From NCBI RefSeq assembly GCF_932526225.1, contig NC_064045.1, forward strand, positions 3,325,998 to 3,389,997: a stretch of DNA of 64,000 nucleotides, read 5' to 3'. The notes beneath the pieces were generated by a model that saw only the letters and a list, made by a program, of their open reading frames with translations, did no database searches and was not told the origin of the DNA. Positions 57,964 through 64,000 of the stretch are shown piece by piece. The translations under genes were made by a program, and so were the position numbers. Positions within the stretch are counted from its first letter, which is position 1; every line of letters starts with the position of its first letter. This stretch comes from Nematostella vectensis. Lineage: Eukaryota > Cnidaria > Anthozoa > Actiniaria > Edwardsiidae.

Positions 57964-58240
57964 CCGCGCAGTCGTATATAAAAATCTTAATACTATGGTT
58001 TTAGTTAATTCAAATTTCTGCATAGTAACAAAAATGACGCTAAAATGTCTCATATGTTTTTTAAAACTGAAAGCCAATCCTTCCATATTCCTTTTGTTTG
58101 ACCATTACTGCAATTCCTTAGGGTTCATTTCGGGGACTCCTGGGGATCGTTTCGGGTCCCGAGATCAGTCGGGGGACTTTTGGGGATCATTTCGGGTCCT
58201 GGGATCGTTTCGAGTCCAGGGATTATTTCGGGTCCTGTAC
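57094..58240. mobile_element. Element with about 115-bp terminal inverted repeats straddling the duplication edge
   Basis: The left arm (57094-57212) begins GTACAGGACCCGAAATG. The right arm (58125-58240) is its inverted complement with scattered changes and different 19-bp unit number, ending CATTTCGGGTCCT-like text and CCTGTAC. The duplication ends inside it at 57963, so copy 1 has the left arm without the right one. No transposase was seen. Confidence 0.75.
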
Positions 58241-59464
58241 AAGCCCAAGGGTAACAAACCGACAAACCCATGGGGGGGGGGGGGGGTAGTTCGTCCCTCG
58301 GACGCCTATTGGCTGAAGCCTTATCTAAACAGAGCTAAAAGCTTTCCATGGGTGTCAGTGTCGGATTACCTAAGGGATGCCGTCTAAGGAGCATATTAAA
58401 GGGGGTGTGGATCGGTGCCCCCTTTCACTTGCACGACTCTCACACAAACAGATCTTGTAGAACACACTTGCAGAATGAAGAACAAATGTATGTGAACACA
58501 AAGATAAGGAGAAACACAGTGACACCCATAGAATGAGAAACAGACAGAGAAACATCTTATACACATCTCGTAAAGATCTTGTAAACCTTCAGATTGTAAC
58601 AGCAAACAAGTAAAAACCCGGCCAAGTGGTAATGGCGGTCATAGTTGGTCTCAACCCCACATCCCCCTCCCCCCCCCCAAAAAAAAATAATAATAAACGG
58701 TTACATCTGGTCTGATAGAACCGAAATAGGCAAAGCAGTAAGAAACATCATCAACCAAAATAAATAACTCGTAATACCACATTCTGCAAAACACTGTGTT
58801 CTTGCAAAACAGCATTACTAATTTCTTATCCCAATACTATGCTTTTCTTTTGTTGAATTATCAAACTTCTCCGTTTTGTCCTTCTGTGTTTGTATTGGTT
58901 TTTCTTGTTTTAGTCTAGTCTTTTCTGTGTGTGTGTTAGTACTTTTTAGTTTTTCTTTTTCTTTCAATATAAAATAATAAACAATTATTCCAATATATTT
59001 AAAACTCAACCCACCTCGATTAGCTCGCTATTTGTGGGTTGAGTAACTATTTATGTAAAATTGGGAAGAAATAAAAACATGAAAAATGAAATATAGCTGT
59101 TACAATAGTCTTACAATTCAAAACAAGAAGAAAATAGTCTTACAATTCAAAACAATCAGAAAATAGTCTTACAATTCAAAACAAGAAGAAAATAACCTTA
59201 CAATTCTGAAAAAAGACTTTTTTTAGCAAGCCAACTTTTTTGGTTCTATGTTATTCATGGCCAGACCCGAGCTTTAGAGTAATACACACTAGAGATATAC
59301 AAACGAACACGCTTGAACGTTGTGTCAATACATTTAAGTTTACAAAAGTCACTCTTTTTACAACACGAAAAAAATTAATTTACTCGCATGAAGCCACAGA
59401 AACCAAATGGTAGATTTTTTCTTCTGGACGTTTTAATCCATTTTTCTTCTTTTTTTACAAGATA
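57964..59464. other. Intergenic, repeat-rich
   Basis: After the right arm of the inverted-repeat element there is a poly-G run (58272-58286), a hairpin ACTCAACCCAC / GTGGGTTGAGT (59004-59044) and a 35-bp tandem repeat of GTCTTACAATTCAAAACAA words (59107-59205, about three copies). No gene was recognised. Confidence 0.55.
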
Positions 59465-59740
59465 ATGGAGTCGCGCGAAAATATTATGTATGTCTTGGAG
59501 CAAAACATGTCGACTATTGGTTTACACACGAAGACCTTACTTTACGAAAATGAGATGCAACACATAAATTTAAACAATAACTCTACAGAGATTGTTGCCG
59601 AGTCTGCGTCAATGGAGAGCTTGCGTATTGCTACTTTGAGATGTGTTCCTCCAAAGGGATTTTCAATATGTTACCAAAGAGGTTACCCTAATTACTGGGA
59701 CCTGACCATGGATTGTTGGGGAGATGTCTCAGGCCCGTAG
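59465..59740 (+). CDS. Hypothetical small protein, doubtful
   Basis: An open frame of 91 codons with balanced composition, starting MESRENIMYVLEQNM. Its last part runs into a GGCCCGTAGCTAGGATTTTG repeat with a poly-G run (59730-59779), and no splice donor is obvious. I do not recognise it. It may be a first exon of a lineage-specific gene, a transposon remnant or chance. Confidence 0.15.
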   Translation: MESRENIMYVLEQNMSTIGLHTKTLLYENEMQHINLNNNSTEIVAESASMESLRIATLRCVPPKGFSICYQRGYPNYWDLTMDCWGDVSGP

Positions 59741-60150
59741 CTAGGATTTTGAGCTGGTGGGGGGGGGGGGGGGGGGGGTTCGTTTACCCATTTAGCGGAC
59801 CTTTTCTCTTAAAGCTCGCCCTAGCCCGCTGTGGTACTAAATTTTCCTTCATAAGACAGGACCTTCCAGTCGAGTGGTTTTTCCAAAACCCCCATGGCTA
59901 CGGGTCTGCGTTTCCCGTTAACATAGCAATAGGCTCGTTTTGACGCAGTTCTTGATCAGGCAAAACAATCATCGTGTTGTTAGGTAAATGGTGAACATAG
60001 CGGGACATATCCTTAGATGGATAACGTGTAAGCATCGGACTTTCAGAGAATACAAATTTTGAATAAAGCAATTCTTGAAAGTTAACGTTAAGTTGTGTTT
60101 GACAAAAATCGCAGTGGCTAAATGCCCGACAGTCGGGAAAGGTCCTAAAT

Positions 60151-60947
60151 GGACTAATTGCCCGACAGTTTTCAATTTATTTAAATAACCCAGTAAATTG
60201 TCGACCTAGTGAGTTCAAAGTATCCTATATTTGTTTAAAGAAAAACAAAATCGGAATTGAGCTTTGTTGTCGGTATTGAATGTTTTGCGTCGTCTGTATA
60301 CACTATGAAATCCATTTTTGTGGCACGTGCTCCTTGGCAATTCACAATTTATTCAAATACCCCAGTAAATTGTCAGCCTAAATTGCTCAAAGTATCCCAT
60401 ATTTGTTGGGAAAGAATTGCTCTTCGCTATCGGGATTTAATGTGTTTCCTTTCTTAGTCTATACACTATACACAGTCGGGAAAGGTGTTGATATTGTATA
60501 CAAGCAAGAAAAAAACATTCAATTCCGACAACAAAGCTCAGTTTAGATTCGCTTGCTAAACGTTGCTACACGTTTTTATTTCAAATTTTTAACGTTTGTT
60601 TGAGGCATCTTTTAGTGGGTAACTTCATGCCTAACCACGCCCACTTTAGTATCTTTTAGAGTTAAAATATAACCAGACACGCCCACTTAAGAATTTAATA
60701 TGTGTTAGCAAATTGAGAACTGTCGACATTTACTAAATGCTGCTAGTAGGAGCTATTAATTGTAGAAATAAATTCCAAGAACCAGTAAAATTACGATTTT
60801 ATAGTGTACAAGGACAACAGAAAACGTTAAATAAATCCCAACTCAGATTTGTTTGCCCTCTCTTAACATAGAACAGTTTTAACTCATTATTAGGTCGACA
60901 ATTTACTAGGTTACTTGAATAAATTGAAACTGTCGGGCATTTAGTCC
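60151..60947. mobile_element. Non-autonomous element with about 60-bp terminal inverted repeats
   Basis: Left arm GGACTAATTGCCCGACAGTT (60151 on) and right arm, inverted, GGACTAAATGCCCGACAGTT (ends 60947), both continuing into a 20-nt AAATTGTCGACCTA-containing segment. A second internal copy of the arm (60345-60410) and an inner inverted pair (GTTGTCGG / CCGACAAC) indicate nested rearrangement. Similar text starting at 60121 suggests a further partial arm. Confidence 0.75.
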
Positions 60948-60959
60948 TTTTATTTGACA

Positions 60960-61145
60960 AAAAGCGGGGGGTATGGACCACGTTTCACGGACCGTGCAAA
61001 ATGGCTTTTTCACGTCTCACGGACCGAAAAACGGCCTTTTAAATCGTTAAATCACGTTTCACGGACGTCGAAATGGACGACTTCACGTTTCTCGACAGTT
61101 ATAAATAGCCAAATCTCGTTTCACGATACTCTGAAAAGCTGTGTT
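60960..61145. repeat. Degenerate repeat of CACGTTTCACGGAC, about 4-5 copies
   Basis: Units of roughly 35-45 bp, each with CACG(T/A)(T/C)TC(A/T)CG(G/A), then A/T-rich text. It lies about 200 bp upstream of the metalloproteinase TATA box. Confidence 0.75.
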
Positions 61146-61337
61146 TGTCCGGAAAGCCCTAAATAATTAAAAAAATAATTAAAACTTATTTTCTTTTGTA
61201 AGGCTAAAACTTTGTAATTGAACATAAATCCCCCTGCTCTAATCCTTTAAACGTAAAGCTTTGCCTCTGCACAAGCTGGGTTTGCTCAGCGCTTGCCAGA
61301 ATCAACGAGAAGCCGATAAGCTCAACGATCCAAAAAC

Positions 61338-61348
61338 TATATAAAAGG
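61338..61348 (+). promoter_or_regulatory. TATA box of the metalloproteinase gene
   Basis: TATATAAAAGG, 66 bp upstream of the start codon, which implies a 5' UTR of roughly 35 nt. A strong consensus in the right place, pointing to inducible or tissue-restricted expression rather than a housekeeping promoter. Confidence 0.75.
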
Positions 61349-61403
61349 TTATTGCAAGAACAAGATCTTCATTCGAAGACGATTGTCTTGAACAAAGACG
61401 AAG

Positions 61404-61502
61404 ATGAAGACGTTACTATTAGCCGGATTGCTTTCCTTTGCTGTGCCTTTCCTTTGCTGTGCCTTTGCAGTGGCCAAAGATGACGACCAGACAATGGCAT
61501 TG
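61404..61502 (+). CDS. Metalloproteinase exon 1, signal peptide
   Basis: Thirty-three codons; hydrophobic core LLLAGLLSFAVPFLCCAF followed by charged AKDDDQ. Donor TTG|GTATAG; the intron is only 83 bp. Confidence 0.9.
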
Positions 61503-62665
61503 GTATAGTGTTTCAGATATAAAGGCCCTGATATTAATTCCTGGTCATGCTTTCTTAGCAATAACTTACTTTTGTTTTTCAACAGAAATACTTGAACCAG
61601 TTCCACTACATCTCACCGGCAAGATCTGGAAACCACGACGTGAAGACGGCTCTGGAGAAATTCCAGTCATTTGCTGGGCTCCCTGTGACGGGGGAGATTG
61701 ACGCTTCCACCATCGCCCAGATGAAGATGCCGAGATGTGGCATGCCTGATGTGGATGACAACGGACTCAGAATTCGAAGGTAAAAAGCTTACATGAAGTT
61801 CGTTTCTACTTCGTTCCTCTGATTTATATCACGATGCTCTTCTACTGTTATGAAATTGTTTAATCAGAAGTCTTCTAGCTTAGGTATTTTACAAATTCCA
61901 TTTTCTTTGTAAACCGTTTTGTGCAACTGTTTCGGGTTTGACATAAGATAAATCAATATCTCCCGCTTATATACTCATAATATTTTTATTTATCTTAGTT
62001 TCCAAAACGAGACGCACAATGCTTTGCCCCAAAACGAGGCTTATGCATAGTGCCCCCTCCCTCCCACCCTGAAAACTAGAAATAACATATCAATCAATGG
62101 CTGTCGTTTTTCTAAATGGTCTAAAAGAGCCCGGGGCGAGTGCGCGGGAAACCTGTGATATTCTAAAACGTTAGGGACTAGGCTCCATTTTCAAGAAGGC
62201 TGCCAGCAAAATCGTAGTAAACATGAATTCCTGCAAATTAACGTTGAAATTTTCGACCTGCAAATGTCTAAAGTGATAAAATAGCGAAAAAATGATTGAA
62301 GCGGACTCCCAAATATGGTATGTAATGCTTAATAAGGAAATGACCGAGCGACATAGACAAACGACAGTTTTTAAAACAAGATTGACTGATATGAATTGTC
62401 AAGATTGCAACTCAATGTCTTAAAACAGCCTATAATATTTCGCATTAACTGATGATGATTGATAATGATATGACATTTGTTTCAGGTATAAAAGCGGACC
62501 CAATTGGATGAAGAAGCATCTTACATACCACATCTCATACGGCAGCGATCTTCCGGAAAAAGTACAGGATGGGGTCTTCGCTAAAGCTCTCGATTACTGG
62601 GCCCGCGTATCCGGAATGAGCTTTTCCAGGACAATGGACTTTCAGAACGCTGACCTTAGAATCAG
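61404..62665 (+). CDS. Matrix metalloproteinase, 5' part of gene (three exons, continues past the window)
   Basis: Known: secreted zinc endopeptidases that degrade extracellular matrix, made as zymogens. Exons 61404-61502, 61586-61779 and 62486-62665 join in frame to about 157 residues. Seen: signal peptide (residues 1-24, MKTLLLAGLLSFAVPFLCC...), then a peptidoglycan-binding-like prodomain (FQSFAGLPVTGEID). The cysteine switch PRCGMPDV is at 82-89 (Cys84 ligates the zinc in the zymogen). RIRR at 95-98 fits a furin site, directly before YKSGPNWMKKHLTYHI, the start of the catalytic domain. The last exon ends ADLRI(R) at AG|GTAAGG, before the HExxHxxGxxH zinc site, which must lie to the right. 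A TATA box precedes the gene. The subtype (secreted or membrane-type) cannot be decided. Confidence 0.95.
61586..61779 (+). CDS. Metalloproteinase exon 2, propeptide and cysteine switch
   Basis: KYLNQFHYISPARSG through to GLRIR and two bases of the last Arg. Acceptor TTTTTCAACAG, donor GAAG|GTAAAA. Confidence 0.95.
62486..62665 (+). CDS. Metalloproteinase exon 3, N-terminal half of catalytic domain
   Basis: Completes Arg98 and continues YKSGPNWMKKHLTYHI to FQNADLRI. Acceptor GTTTCAG, donor TCAG|GTAAGG, leaving two bases of the next codon. Confidence 0.95.
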
Positions 62666-64000
62666 GTAAGGCTAAATAGCGCCCGCCTAGATTTTCGTAG
62701 AATTACCATAGTTTGTCACTATTCAAAGTCTGCACTGGGAAGTCTTCTATTTGGATGACTGGGAAGTCTTCTATTTGGGCGACTGGAAATACTTAAAAGG
62801 GAAAGCCTTTCTGTAAAAACTGTTTTATTAATGGTATCTATTAATGTTTTTATTAATGGTAGCGATGAAAGTCCTACAGTACGATAACTAGTTTTGTATC
62901 ACTTCATATTAAAATTGCTCTATCTTTTTTTACGGAGGGCCCAATGCTCATGATTTTTTTTCTCTACAAATTTACTTATATAATATGCACAAAAAAGACT
63001 ACACATTTTCAAATTTTATTGATTTATATGTTTTTTTTCTGATTGCACATAGTGGTAGTAGTTCCGTAGCAGCGGTTATAGTTCCGAATCTCTCAAAAAT
63101 CATGTCGTACGGTACGAGTTTTTTTTTTTTTTTTTTGAGAATTAATAATAAACATATTTACTGAATAACAAATCCGTGCGTCTGAATAACATATCCTGAA
63201 TAACATATCCTTCCGTCCGTCCCTTAAGAACATCGTATGACAACCAAGCTTTGCAGGTTGCAAGCTTTGTATGTGTCAAGGGAGGTGCAAAACTGTGGTC
63301 ACGTGATTTGTGACGTCATCAATGACGTCACAATACGCAAAATATGCTTAAGTCATAAAAATGAAAAACATTCATATCTCGTGAAAGAAACATTGTATAA
63401 CAACCAAACTTGGTAGGTGTCATGTATGTGTCAAGGGCGGTGCAAAGATATGGTCAAGTGAGGCGTGACGTCATCGATAACGTCACTTTGAGAAAAACTA
63501 TCCCGATGTCGTATCTATATGTATATCTCCTAAACGAAACATTATATGAAAACCAAACTTGGTATGTGTTATTTATGTGTCAAGGGGGATGCATAAATAT
63601 AGTCACGTGATTGTTACGTCATCAATGATGTCACTAGATGCGAAAATATGCTGACGTCATCAAAATAAAGAAATATTTATATTTCACGAAGAAAACATCG
63701 TATGGCAACTCAGTAGTTGTCATGTAGGTGTCAAGGGTGATGCAGCAATATAGTCACATGTTGTGTGATGTCATCGATGACCTCACTTAAAGCAAAAAAA
63801 ATTGATTAAAAAAACATCCATAAAAACATCCATATCTATTAAAAGAAACATTGTTTCACAACCAAACTTGGCAGGTGTCATGTTTCTGTCAAGAGGGGTA
63901 CGAAAATAGTGTTACGTGATAAACTTGTTATGTGTCATGTAGATGTCAAGGGTGAGGGGGAAAGACATATAAAACATATTCCCCACGCATAGTGTCCTTC
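62666..64000 (+). other. Metalloproteinase intron 3 (incomplete)
   Basis: Contains poly-T (63120-63136) and the roughly 120-150-bp array of 63195-63990. No further exon was found before the window ends. Confidence 0.7.
63195..63990. repeat. Degenerate tandem array, about 120-150-bp unit, 5-6 copies, rich in TGACGTCA
   Basis: Units share AAACATTGTATNACAACC-like text, CTTGGTAGGTGTCATGTATG, GTGTCAAGGG and a TGACGTCA or near-match pair. Exact TGACGTCA palindromes are at 63311, 63323, 63466 and 63652, and TCACGTGA at 63299 and 63603. Confidence 0.88.

Overview
The window looks like animal nuclear DNA, most likely from an anthozoan cnidarian (a sea anemone such as Nematostella or a close relative). 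It is AT-rich and intron-rich. It carries animal-specific families: a PRD-class homeobox gene, a matrix metalloproteinase and troponin/calmodulin-like EF-hand genes. It is littered with short inverted-repeat transposons, minisatellites and poly-C tracts. The genus is inference; the animal assignment is firm.

From left to right there are six genes. (1) An EF-hand gene on the minus strand (first coding exon 2190-2482) runs off the left edge. (2) A second EF-hand gene on the plus strand (exons 7482-7786 and 11640-11949) faces away from it, and both split the same Arg codon with an intron at the same place. (3) Adenylosuccinate lyase is on the minus strand in ten exons (13027-24289). All ten could be joined in frame into a complete 483-residue enzyme. 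(4) Head-to-head with it, 250 bp away, is PIGY, the small GPI-GlcNAc-transferase subunit (exons 24540-24650 and 26408-26539). (5) A UNCX/unc-4-like paired-type homeobox gene lies on the plus strand in three exons (37559-42483). (6) The start of a matrix metalloproteinase gene is on the plus strand (61404 to past the right edge), with signal peptide, cysteine switch, probable furin site and the beginning of the catalytic domain.

Between and inside the genes is a dense accessory layer. It includes a SINE-like element carrying a complete type I hammerhead ribozyme (about 3983-4247), several MITE families with visible terminal inverted repeats, and a TTAA-flanked piggyBac-like element present three times. 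There is also a hAT transposase remnant and a 7-kb segmental tandem duplication (43989-51237 and 51238-57963). Three minisatellites are tied to gene anatomy. A roughly 40-copy G-rich array (transcribed strand) fills ADSL intron 1. A 37-bp array grew out of the last codons and stop of PIGY. A short array has multiplied the 3' splice site of UNCX-like exon 2.

The genes do not form a pathway. ADSL and PIGY are housekeeping genes that probably share a bidirectional promoter; the homeobox gene, the EF-hand genes and the metalloproteinase are separately regulated. No virus, CRISPR array or bacterial operon structure was seen.
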